Part shown: positions 54,388-64,000 of the stretch, piece after piece
Numbering within the stretch: position 1 is the first letter of the stretch
Layout of the letters: each line of letters opens with the position of its first letter
Assembly: GCA_028095005.1 (NCBI GenBank)
Contig: CM051460.1
Location: 82,105,676 to 82,169,675 of the forward strand
Direction of reading: 5' to 3'
From: Rhynchospora pubera
Taxonomy: Eukaryota; Streptophyta; Magnoliopsida; Poales; Cyperaceae
Length of the DNA stretch: 64,000 bases
Program-made: the position numbers and the translations under genes
Notes under the pieces: generated by a model
Database searches by the model: none
What the model saw: only the letters and a program-made list of their open reading frames with translations
What the model was told of the DNA's origin: nothing

Positions 54388-55096
54388 ATGGAAGAACCGA
54401 CCAAGAAATACCAAGAATCTCAAACTTGATTCTCTCAGTTCTCACTCTCTCCTCTCTGTCACTCTCTCCCTGTCTCTCTCTATCTCTCTTGCTCGCTCTT
54501 TCCTATACCGAAAATCAGAATTCAAGGACGAAGCTTCCCCAGGGGTGGCCCCATGTAAAACTTACAAGCGTAAGCAGTCAAATTCTCAGACTCTTTGAGA
54601 CAGCTCTTGACCCTGCATTTCGCAACAAGCGTAAGCAGTCAAATTCTCAGACTCTTGTTTTCGTTTTTAGAAAAAGAAGCATATGTTACAGTATGTGCTA
54701 GTGCAATATATCCTTCTTTTTTGTGAAATGAGTTACTGAACAATTGTTTTTATCTTGAACCTATAACTAGACACATATAGAAATTTTTCTTATCCAATAG
54801 GCATTCTGTTATTTCAATCAAATTTCTGAACATTAATTGTCTTCTTGGTGTAGTTCTTTTTCTCGAAAAGGCCTTGATTAAAATACTGGTAAGAAGAGAT
54901 GCTCATCTTAGGCGCCTCCTTTGCCTCCTTGCCTTTCTTAGAAAATGCTCATCTTAGGCGCCTCCTTTGCCTCCTTGCAAGGCTTTATGGGCTCAGGCCA
55001 ATGCGTAATAGCGCTACACTTTTTAAAACAAAATCCTTGAAGCCGCCATTTTGCAAGTTGAAGGATATTCCTGAGCCTGATGAACCCGAGGCCACA
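54388..55096 (+). pseudogene. TSEK family copy 6, 5' part
   Basis: The copy 1 start is kept (MEEPTKKYQESQT), but a TGA follows at 54427-54429. Downstream the family signature TKLPQGWPHVKL and LFETALDPAFRNK is in another frame. A 61-bp partial duplication repeats the splice-site region (ACAAGCGTAAGCAGTCAAAT at 54564 and 54625). Exon 2 starts at 54854 (LFLEKALIKILVRRDAH) but has a 46-bp tandem duplication (54899/54945) that shifts the frame. The family sequence resumes as LLARLYGLRPMRNSATLF and LKDIPEPDEPEATC. It is cut at about 55096 by a large repeat insertion. Confidence 0.75.
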
Positions 55097-55189
55097 TGTC
55101 ACATCCCGACACATAGGATATGACAATCCCGCCGCGAATACACAATTTATGTGTACCCGCAAGGCGTTTCTCTATCATCTACAAGGCTT

Positions 55190-56280
55190 AAATTCCAACT
55201 TACCATGATTTACCAGGCTAAGTTTCTAAGACTCATCGAGTCATCATGGCAAGATATTTTTGGTTTAATCTTCGCTTGACTTGATCGAGCCCGCCTCTGC
55301 AACCTGGAACCCACATCCATTGTGGAAACATGCAAAAGCACGGAGTGAGAAATAAATTCTCAGTGCGGGTTTTAGTTCCAGTACGTGGATTTAAGCTAAA
55401 ATCTAAATTCTAGAAATAATACCCGTAAATAAAATAAAGCATGTGTGTTTCAATTTTATAAAAAACTTATAACTTTTCATTTAAAAAAGATGTCACAAAT
55501 AAACATGATTGCTTGCATACGATTTTAATCAAAACTGGACAGGATAACAAAATCTGACAAGGCATAAATCTTGCACATATCGGAACTGAACACGTGGCAC
55601 GAATCCCATCGCAGACAACACATGTCTGTATATGATAGGAAACTGAGCGTGTCAGGGGTCCGAACATATCATCAGTCGGAACATGTCACGTTTCATTCAC
55701 ATAATTTCCACAGTCATAATCACTCAGGTCCCTGTTTAAATTCTAACTTACCATGATTTACCATGCTAAGTTTCTAAGACTCATTGAGTCATCATGGCAA
55801 GATATTTTTGGTTTAATCTTCGCTTGACTTGATCGAGTCCGTATCTGCAACCTGGAACCCACAACCATTGTGGAAACATGCAAAAGCACGGGGTGAGAAA
55901 TAAATTCTCAGTGCGGGTTTTAGTTCCAGTACGTGGATTTAAGCTAAAACCCAAGTTCTAGAAATAATACCCGTAAATAAAATAAAGCATGTGTGTTTCA
56001 ATTTAATAAAAAGCTTATAACTTTTCATTTGAAAAGATGTCACAAATAAATATGATTGCTTACATATGATTTTAATCAAAGCTGGACAGGATAACAAAAT
56101 CTGACAAGGCATAAATCTTGCACATATCGGAACTGAACACGTGGCACGAATCCCATCACAGACAACACATGTCTGTATATGATAGGAAACTGAGCGTGTC
56201 AGGGGTCCGAGCATATCATCAGTCGAGACATGTCACATTTCATTCACATAATTTCCACAGTCATAATCACTCAGGTCCCT
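55190..56280. repeat. Tandem duplication of 548 bp inside the first LTR-like unit
   Basis: 55190-55737 (AAATTCCAACTTACCATGAT to TCACTCAGGTCCCTG) is repeated at 55738-56280 with few differences. The second unit at 58919 has this segment once. Confidence 0.88.
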
Positions 56281-56289
56281 TTCCTATCC

Positions 56290-56560
56290 GGATGGGCACA
56301 TAAGGAGACCTTTCCCTTACCTGGCCGGCATGAGGGACTTATCCCTTGACCAGGTGGCATGAGGGAATTCCATATCCGCATAGCGCTATCGAACTGGCCG
56401 AAGCCGGGGGCCAACCGACTCCGGAGAGTGATACAAAATAATACAAAATCTTTCATTTACCTGGCCGGCATGAGAGATTACATCTCTTGACCAAGTGGCA
56501 GAGGGATCTTTCCCTTACCTGGCCGGCATGAGAGATGTAACTCTTGACCAGGGACATACA
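56290..56560. repeat. Short dispersed repeats CCTGGCCGGCATGAG / CTTGACCAGGTGGCATGAG
   Basis: Three rounds of TTACCTGGCCGGCATGAG and CTTGACCAGGTGGC per unit, here and at 59585-59825. AACTGGCCGAAGCCGGGGGC lies between them. The GC-rich imperfect palindromes (GGCCGGC) could structure the RNA. Confidence 0.8.
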
Positions 56561-58623
56561 TATCATATCAGGCATGTCATGACATATCACAGTAAACCAT
56601 TTCAGTCAGATCATTGATGAGTCGGATTTATCAATCACAATGGCATATCCAAATATCTGACTGTATTTCTTTCAAATTTCTCAAAGAGGAGAACATGCAT
56701 CTCAAAATGCAGTTTTATCAATATTTGGACACTATCATTTAAAAATGCTTGAATACGGTAATGCAGGCAAACGGATTTACAATATGCATATGAATAAAAA
56801 CATATTTAATTAATTACTTAAACTTTAACAAAAATCCAACGTAATTCCGCACCTGAATAGCGAGGCTAAGCGTAGTTTCTCGATATCTCATGATGGTTCG
56901 AGTGCTTGACGACCATCACATCTGGACTTTGTCTTCTTGACGATCCTTGGACTCGATAATCTTGTAGTTAAACGATCCTAGATCGATTTTCTGATAAGAA
57001 GTGGTGACTGTCTTAACGACCGTTTCAAGATTACGTAAAATTCCTAAGGTAAACCTAAATAACCTATTCCTGGGCAGTTTTTGGATTACCATACTGACGG
57101 TCTAGATTAACCAGACTGGTTGAGATTTGAATGGTTAAGTTCAGGTTCTTTATTAAGAGAATTTTATTTTAAAATATATTATTAAGTATTTTATTTTATT
57201 ATTTAATAATTGATTTTGACTTTCTAGTTATTAGTAAGTTATAATTAAAATCTATCTTAACCAAATTACTTAAGATATTTCTAGTCTAATCGCTTTATTA
57301 AAGTAACTGACAGTTTGCATATTATATCGTATGTACTTGATAATTATTAGTTAAAGTGAAAATATAATTTATATATTGACATCAAGAATCTGTTTATATA
57401 CTTTCATTCTACAAAGCCGCTTGAATTTCACTAGCTCATAATTCGTATCTTTATGTTAGGAATATAAAGAACTAGTTAAGTATTAGTAACAATAAAATAT
57501 GGGGTGTTGATATCATACTGATTATAAGCTAAAAACATTGTTTTCTGAAATTATTAATCAAGTATATTAACTATCACGTAAAATAACTCAATTTTCTGTA
57601 CCCTTAATAAAATGTGTAGTCAGTTACAAGTGTATAGTTATATACATATGTTTCTCGTACGTTAACCATTAATTTTAGATGCAGGATTTTATTTTCTTAG
57701 CTTTTTATCTTCCTAGTTTATAAACTATACGTTACATTCCTTTATTTATTTAAATAAAATTGTCATATGTCTCTTGAATACATATGTACTTGATAGCATG
57801 TTGTAGTATAATAATATATAGAAGTGAACTATTAATTATAATCAAAGTTGCTGAGAAATACAACTTACCCAGCTCAAGAGTTTTGACTGTTACCATCTTA
57901 TTAATATATTCTTTTCTAAGTGAACAGGCTCCAGTATTATAATTTTGGATGGTCATTATATCTATTTCTCTAATAATATCAATATTTAATTGCTTATTTC
58001 AGAAGAGCTTTAGTTTAAGTCATCCTCAACTCAATCCAACTAGAGTAAATTAGATCCAAATTCACTAAAGAACCAAGTTATTCAGTACGATCCCTGAACT
58101 TCACAAACATACCCTAAACAGCTAAACCTCGATGCCCGTACCAGAGCCGTACCAGTATGGTACCAAGTTTCAAACAGCGCCAGTTAAAGCTGGTACCAGG
58201 TCCATACCGAGGTCACCAATAGCTATAGTACCTATTCCAAGCATTTGAATGATTATTAACCCAAGTTTATACCTATAAAATTTAATTTCCATTGTATACA
58301 CCCTTAACAATCATATCAGACTCACTTACAACCATATATATATACATTAACACAGGTTGAACCATGGTACAGAAACATGTACCACACCCAATACCAAACC
58401 AATTCAACTTCTAACATCCCCTTATTTCGGATTTGAACCACACTTTTAACTTTACCCAAGAATTAGAGAGGGACAAGACAACTAATAAATTTTCAGGATA
58501 CAACTCGAATTAGCTTTCAAATTAATCCAAAAGAACAAAAACTACCTCAATCCGTCTTCTCCCATCCTCTATCTCCCTCTTCTGTTTGAACCAACCAAAA
58601 CCCCAAATTTCAACCTAGCGGTT

Positions 58624-58635
58624 GCTTTTATAGCC
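58624..58635 (-). promoter_or_regulatory. TATA box of the first LTR-like unit
   Basis: The minus-strand reading GGCTATAAAAGC has the shape of a plant LTR TATA box. It lies about 285 bp inside the unit's right edge at 58918. Confidence 0.5.
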
Positions 58636-61600
58636 AACAAAGGAGGTAAGAGAGGGAGAGGACGCATGAGAGAACGGCTAAGATCATCCCACAACTAATG
58701 TCTATCTTCCTCAAACCGACTGTACGGACGAGATTTCACCAACGCGACAGTTCGGATAAGCTCAAAGAAGGATAAGAATAAGAGAGCACCGACTATAAGT
58801 GGCCTTCTCCCATTCGTTGGCCACACATAATCCAAATAAGGCGGCAAAAAGAATTCCTCAAAGGAGAGGAAAAGCTACCGAAGAAAAAGTGAACGGAAAC
58901 AATGAGAGACAGGGAAGAATCACAACCCCACACATAGGATATGACAATCCCGCCGCGAATACATAATTTATGTATACCCGCAAGGCGTTTTCCTGTCAGT
59001 TACAAGGTTTTAATTCCAACTTACCATGATTTACCATGCTAGGTTTCTAAGACTCATTGAGTCATCATGGCAAGATGTTTTTGGCTTAATCTTCGCTTGA
59101 TTTGACCGAGCCCGTCTCTGCAACCTGGAACCCACAACCATTGTGGAAACATGCAAAAGCACGGAGTGAGAAATAAATTCTCAGTGCGGGTTTTAGTTCC
59201 AGTACGTGGATTTAAGCTAAAATCCAAGTTTTAGAAATAATACCCGTAAATAAAAATAAAGCATGCATGTTTCAATTATATAAAAAGCTTATAACTTTTC
59301 ATTTGAAAAGATATCACAAATAAACATGATTTCTTGTATATGATTTTAATCAAAACTGGACAGGATAACAAAATCTGACAAGGCATAAATCTTGCACATA
59401 TCGGAACTGAACACGTGGCACGAATCCCATCGCAGACAGCACATGTCTGTATATGATAGGAAACTGAGCGTGTCACGGGTCCGTGCATATCATCAGACGG
59501 GACATGTCATATTTCATTCACATAATTTTCATAGTCATAATCACTCAGGTCCCTTCCCCATCCGGATGGGCACATAAGGAAACCTTTCCCTTACCTGGCC
59601 GGCATGAGGGACTTATCCCTTGACCAGGTGGCATGAGGGAATTCCATATCCGCATAGCGCTATCGAACTGGCCGAAGCCGGGGGCCAACCGACTCCGGAG
59701 AGTGATACAAAATCATACAGGATCTTTCCTTTACCTGGCCGGCATGAGAGATTACATCTCTTGACCAGGTGGCATGAGGGATCTTTCCCTTACCTGGCCG
59801 GCATGAGAGATGTAACTCTTGACCAGGAGCATACATATCATGTCAGGCATGTCATGGCATATCACAGTAAATCATTTCAGTCAGATCATTCATAAGTCGG
59901 ATTTATCAATCACAATGGCATATCCAAATATCTGACTGTATTTCTTTCAAATTTCTCAAAGCGGAGAACATGCATCTCAAAATGCAGTTTTATCAATATT
60001 TGGGCACTATCATTTAAAAATGCTTGAATACGGTCATGCAAGCAAATGGATTTACAATATGCATATGAATAAAACATATTTTATTAATTACTTAAACTTT
60101 AACAAAAATCCAACGTAATTCCGCACCTGAATCGCAAGCTTAAGCGTAGCTCCTCGATACCCTATGATGGTTCGCGTGCTTGACAATCATCCTACTTGGA
60201 TTCTCCTGCTTGATGGTCTTTTAGGCTTGATAGTCTCGTGTCAACTGATTCTAGTTTGGTTCCCTAATAAAACAGATGACTTCCTTACTAATCGTTAAAT
60301 ACTTAAAGTAACCTAAATAATCTATTTCTAGACGTTTCTTGGGTTACCATACCGACGGTCTAGGTTAACCAGACTGGTTGAAATTTGGATAATCACGTTC
60401 AGATTCCTTATTAGGGGATTCTATTTTAAAATATATTGTGAAGTATTTTATTTTGTTATTTGATAATTGGTTTTGACTTTCTAGTTATTAAGAGTTTATA
60501 TTTATTTCTATTATACATAACATTAATTATATTTTTAGAATTAAAATATTCATTTATATATATATATATATTTATTTATCTTTATTATACTATAGATATT
60601 TAATGTTACTAACTAGTCTTGACTTCTTAATAAATGAAATTTCAGAAGAATTATTGTATATTTTCGTCATGCCAAAGGGATCCAAGTTATTATATATATT
60701 CTCAAGTTAAGTTTATGGCTAATATTTCTAATACCAAGATTTGAGATTTCAAATTTTAGGTACGTTACTTAGTAATTCTAAGTAACCATAAGAATTTTTG
60801 TTCCAATGTCTTGCCATCAAAAATGATTATTTCCAACGTCATAGATGTCAAAATCTATGTCTAATCTTTATACAAACTTAAGTTTGTTAATTTGACCATC
60901 TATTATCCTAACCTTTTATTACTTAATACTTGTCCTTTATCCTATGGTATAATTAGGCTATATTTGACAAATTTTAGGATTCCATTGCCTAAAAAGAGGG
61001 TTATCTGATTTTGAGTCATAGTCCAAGAGTATTGTATAACCTAAATTCCATCAGGATTCACCTGATCCAACAAGCGAACAGCTATTGATACGGGTCAGTT
61101 CCAATTCTTGAAAGTATTTAATTTCAGTCCATTTTACTAGAAAATTTTGCAATGTGATCCTTAAAGAAAAAAATACTGGTATAGCGATTATACCCCTGAG
61201 ACTTAGGTTTTCTCGTCACAGTACCTATTGAGTCGATACCAGATCGGTACCAGAGGGAGAAACAATGCACCAGAGGCTGGTACCAAGCCTCAACCCTCCT
61301 TATCAAGCCTCATTTAACCCCATGCCCCACTCCTCTGTACTCAATCAAAGCAAAGAACCCCTGAACCCAAGGACATTCATACCAGAGCCGTACCAGATGG
61401 CTTACACCGTACCAAAACTATACCAGAAATGGTTTGGCCTTAGTTGAGGCTGGTACATGGTCTGTACCAACATCACAACCGCATAAAAAGGGTATTCCAA
61501 TGAAGGAACACAAGCAGCACATCATTTATCTCTTATTCCTTTGGCTTAACCAAACTAATTCACATCCACCGTCGGCTTATAACCCATTAACCAAATAAAT

Positions 61601-61883
61601 GGCAAACTTTAACTTATTTCCTTGACAACCATCATCTATACCCTGTTACAATTCCATACTAAACCACTGTTTAGCCTTCATTACAAATTATGATTACTCC
61701 CAAATTTTATAGAAATTCACCATGGAACCCAAAATCGAAAGAGAGGAAAACAGTATACCTCAAGCTACCCCCCTTTTCCTTTCTCTGTCTCTTCTCAATC
61801 TCGTCTCTCTCAGTCCATATCTCTCTCTCTCTTTGTCTCACGTTGCAAACCGACAGAAAAACCCGAAAAATAAAATCCCACTG

Positions 61884-61896
61884 CCCTATTTATAGG
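61884..61896 (-). promoter_or_regulatory. TATA box of the second LTR-like unit
   Basis: The minus-strand reading CCTATAAATAGGG lies about 350 bp inside the right edge at 62244, the equivalent place to the TATA box at 58624. Confidence 0.5.
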
Positions 61897-62244
61897 CTAT
61901 GCACCCAAGGAACAGAAGAGAGAAGAACAGAGAATGAACGGTGGAGATCGAGCAATTCACACATCCAACGTCCCTAACGAAAGTCAGAGATTCAAATCTC
62001 CCACCGCCTCAACCAAGCTTGATCTGAAAGGATAAACGAAAGAGAAAGGAACCGACTTAGGTGGCCATCGATTATTGGTTTGCCTCATCCCATCTCGCCT
62101 TGATTTGTGTGCTTCGAAAAATATCGGAGAGAAGGAAGGGAGGAGATAAGAACGAAGGGGTCGAGCGAGAAGAGGAGATGACAGCAAAGAGAGAGATGAG
62201 ATTGGTGTTTTATTAAAAATTCATTCCCTGGAATTTCTGTGACA

Positions 62245-62587
62245 GGGTTTGTGTAACCAAATACGCTGCAACATATAAATTAGTATTCATAATTATTTCC
62301 ATTAGAATTTTAATTGTTTTTATTATGAATTTCAGTATAACTTAAGCTTTGATTTTGCTAGAATCATGTAAATTAATTACAGATACTACACAAGTTGGAA
62401 AATTTTAATTTCAAGTAAGTTTTAATGTTACTATTTAATTAATCGTTTAGAGATTAATAGTTTTGTAAATTTATTTACTCTGATATTATTTTTAAAATTA
62501 ACCTGGTTGCCTTAATTAATTTAAGTCTGGTAATCATACTATGTTACACCACATCTGTTTCTCAACCTGCATTATCTCCAGGCCTGG
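62245..62587. other. Intron-like AT-rich sequence of copy 6
   Basis: AT-rich, ending in TGCATTATCTCCAG, a good acceptor, directly before the segment with TSEK repeats. No other feature. Confidence 0.4.
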
Positions 62588-62968
62588 GTGCAGCACATCA
62601 TGATTATGCCAAATCTAAAGCACCTGCCATTTTATGGTTTCAGCGAGAAAACAAAAGGAAAGGCGCCCATGAATGATGGTACCTGTGAAAAAGCTAAAGG
62701 GAAAGCGCCTGTGAATGATGGTACTAGTGAGAAGGCTAAAGGAAAAGTGCCTATAAACAATGGTACCAGTGAAAAAGCTAAAGAGAAAGCACTTCTTATT
62801 TACGGTACCAGTGAAAAATCTCAAGGTAAAGTGCCTGTTATTGATGGTACCAGTGAGAAATCTCAAATTAGAATAATACTGCCATCGAAAATGACAGTTG
62901 TTGCACCTGAAATTTTTTTCTACAAAACTATGGAATTTCAAACAATTTCATATATGTCAATAAAATAA
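62588..62968 (+). pseudogene. TSEK family copy 6, 3' repeat part fused to an F-box fragment
   Basis: An open frame with six TSEK repeats: FSEKTKGKAPMND, GTCEKAKGKAPVND, GTSEKAKGKVPINN, GTSEKAKEKALLIY, GTSEKSQGKVPVID and GTSEKSQ. The next bases (AATAATACTGCCATCGAAAA, then TGACAGTTGTTGC) match antisense F-box/DUF295 sequence, as at 38366-38400, so the frame runs into a foreign tail and stops at 62968. The central linker, the C-terminal domain and the terminal exon are missing. It is separated from the 5' part by the repeat insertion. Confidence 0.72.
62640..62868 (+). repeat. Coding minisatellite of TSEK copy 6 (six units)
   Basis: In-frame units of 36-39 bp around GGTACCAGTGAGAAA. They are diverged from the copy 1 units mainly in the MVV/MND position. 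Confidence 0.88.
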
Positions 62969-64000
62969 ATTTGTGAAATTTCAAAATTCTTCAAAAATAC
63001 AAAACAAACTCCTAAAATCCCAGAAGAAGAACAAAAAATTTCTTGAAGGGCATAAAAACAAGATCGATTTCACAGTGAGGCTAGCTAGAAAGAAGAGAGT
63101 ACGATAGTTCAAGCATTTTGACAAACATCTGATAGGCATGAAGAAAGAGAGAAAAAGATGGCGTAGATGGTGAGCTTGTAGAAAGTAAAAGATAATTGAA
63201 ATGTATGTAACTCGTGATCTCTACATAGTTTTCTAGTAAAGAATGAAGCTTTTTGTGATTGAATTTGATTTGAGTAATAGTTTCTTGTGATTGATGATGT
63301 TTCTTGCTGCTCTTGCTTTCTTGAATTGATGTTAATGGTGAATGATAGAATGAGGAAGGGAGAAAGGTTGAGACCCAGTCTTAGTTGTTATACCTCTAAC
63401 CTCTTTTCTTTTAGTTGAATTAAGTTAGAACAAGAAACAAGGCATTTTTCTCAATCAAGTTGTATCTCTCTCTTTTCTCTCTTTCTCTCTGATTCATACG
63501 ACAATTCCTTTGTTGTCAGGTTTTAGTAATTAAAATATGAAAACTGTTAATCTTGATGAGTTAACATGTTAATTAGTTTGATCTCTTCTTTCTCTCGATC
63601 TCTTTGTAACCTCAACCAACTACTACCTAAGCGTTTTTCCCTTTGGCTGCTTGGCATAAACCCGTGCTAAAGATCTCCCGAATAAACCTTCGTATATTGT
63701 GTATGTGGTTTAAGTTCTGACATTTAGAATGTACTTCTTAAATAAATAAATGAGCAATGTATTATAGTTAGAAGGGCCCAAAACTCAGATATCATAGAAG
63801 TGGAAGGTTAAAATCAAACCCCAATTTTAGTTGCATATGTCAATATGTGTACCGTGCAGAGCCTGAGCGTGAAGAAAGGGTCATGACTCAGTAGTTCTTA
63901 GTACTTTGTACCTTTCTTCATTTTCTTTTCTTTTTTTTGTTTTGCAATTGTAATCTTCAAACACCTTCTATTTTTTTTATTTCAATTTCTGTGTATGTTT
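62969..64000. other. Right-hand spacer
   Basis: No conserved frame or repeat recognised. Pyrimidine-rich TCTCTCTCTTTTCTCTCTTT near 63465 could be a leader of a gene further right, which cannot be judged here. Confidence 0.45.

Larger units (their letters stand above)
55097..62244 (-). mobile_element. Two tandem LTR-like units (about 3.3 kb each) inserted in TSEK copy 6
   Basis: The block begins TGTCACATCCC and ends TTTCTGTGACA, so its ends form TGTCACA/TGTGACA as LTRs do. It contains two related units, 55097-58918 and 58919-62244, joined head to tail. Their left 1.2 kb are very similar (shared ACACATAGGATATGACAATC, CCTGGCCGGCATGAG, CAACCGACTCCGGAGAG); the rest is only patchily similar. On the minus strand each has a TATA box near its start (GGCTATAAAAGC and CCTATAAATAGGG), so the likely orientation is minus. 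No gag or pol frame, primer site or target duplication was found. Best reading: diverged long LTRs of a Ty3/gypsy-like element, without internal region. Confidence 0.55.

Noticed and set aside
55467..59895. Repeated short frames of 61-91 codons
   Set aside because: They occur identically in each LTR-like unit, shift freely and have no domain. They are by-products of the duplicated DNA.

Overview
The window is nuclear DNA of a flowering plant. It is AT-rich, genes are sparse and have introns with GT...AG borders, and the spacers carry LTR retrotransposons, hAT elements and many MITEs. Genus and species cannot be told from the sequence alone. Gene names below rest on recognised protein families; everything else is read directly from the bases.

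Layout. (1) 1-7.74 kb: about 16 units of an AT-rich satellite of roughly 172 bp. It is broken by a young, complete but pol-less LTR retrotransposon (1944-6205, TSD ATTAT) and by a MITE that itself holds a second MITE (6977-7537). (2) 8.4-11.4 kb: a small conserved plant gene of unknown function (8408-8704). Just behind its stop codon sits a very young non-autonomous Copia element (8731-11205, identical LTRs, TSD GTAGG), whose gag-protease reading frame continues into sequence I cannot identify. (3) 11.4-17.6 kb: spacer with a tandem-repeat block (about 12.2-13.6 kb) and a non-autonomous hAT element (14563-15403). (4) 17.7-28.6 kb: two well-preserved housekeeping-type genes. One is an eight-exon mitochondrial adenine-nucleotide carrier (ADNT1-like, + strand). 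The other is a long coiled-coil protein like COP1-interactive protein 1 (- strand). (5) 28.6-34.8 kb: spacer with several MITEs and very short poly(A)/poly(T) insertions between long target duplications.

(6) 34.8-63 kb is the unusual part: a tandemly duplicated locus of an unrecognised gene family, here called the TSEK family after its 14-15 residue coding repeat (consensus TSEKSKGKAPMVVD). One copy looks intact (35527-37770, two exons). Five others are broken: by a hAT insertion (39392-41064), reduction to a terminal exon (46403-46575), internal deletion (49086-50202), truncation (52684-53000), and a 7-kb insertion of repeated LTR-like DNA (54388-62868). Antisense fragments of an F-box/DUF295 gene travel with the duplicated blocks, and one intact F-box/DUF295 gene (43298-44467, - strand) remains in the middle.

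There is no evidence that the host genes act together in a pathway. The carrier exchanges adenine nucleotides across the inner mitochondrial membrane, the coiled-coil protein is cytoskeleton- or COP1-associated by family, and the F-box protein would select substrates for ubiquitination. The TSEK locus looks like a fast birth-and-death gene cluster. No protein-coding pol gene, rRNA, functional tRNA or CRISPR array was found.
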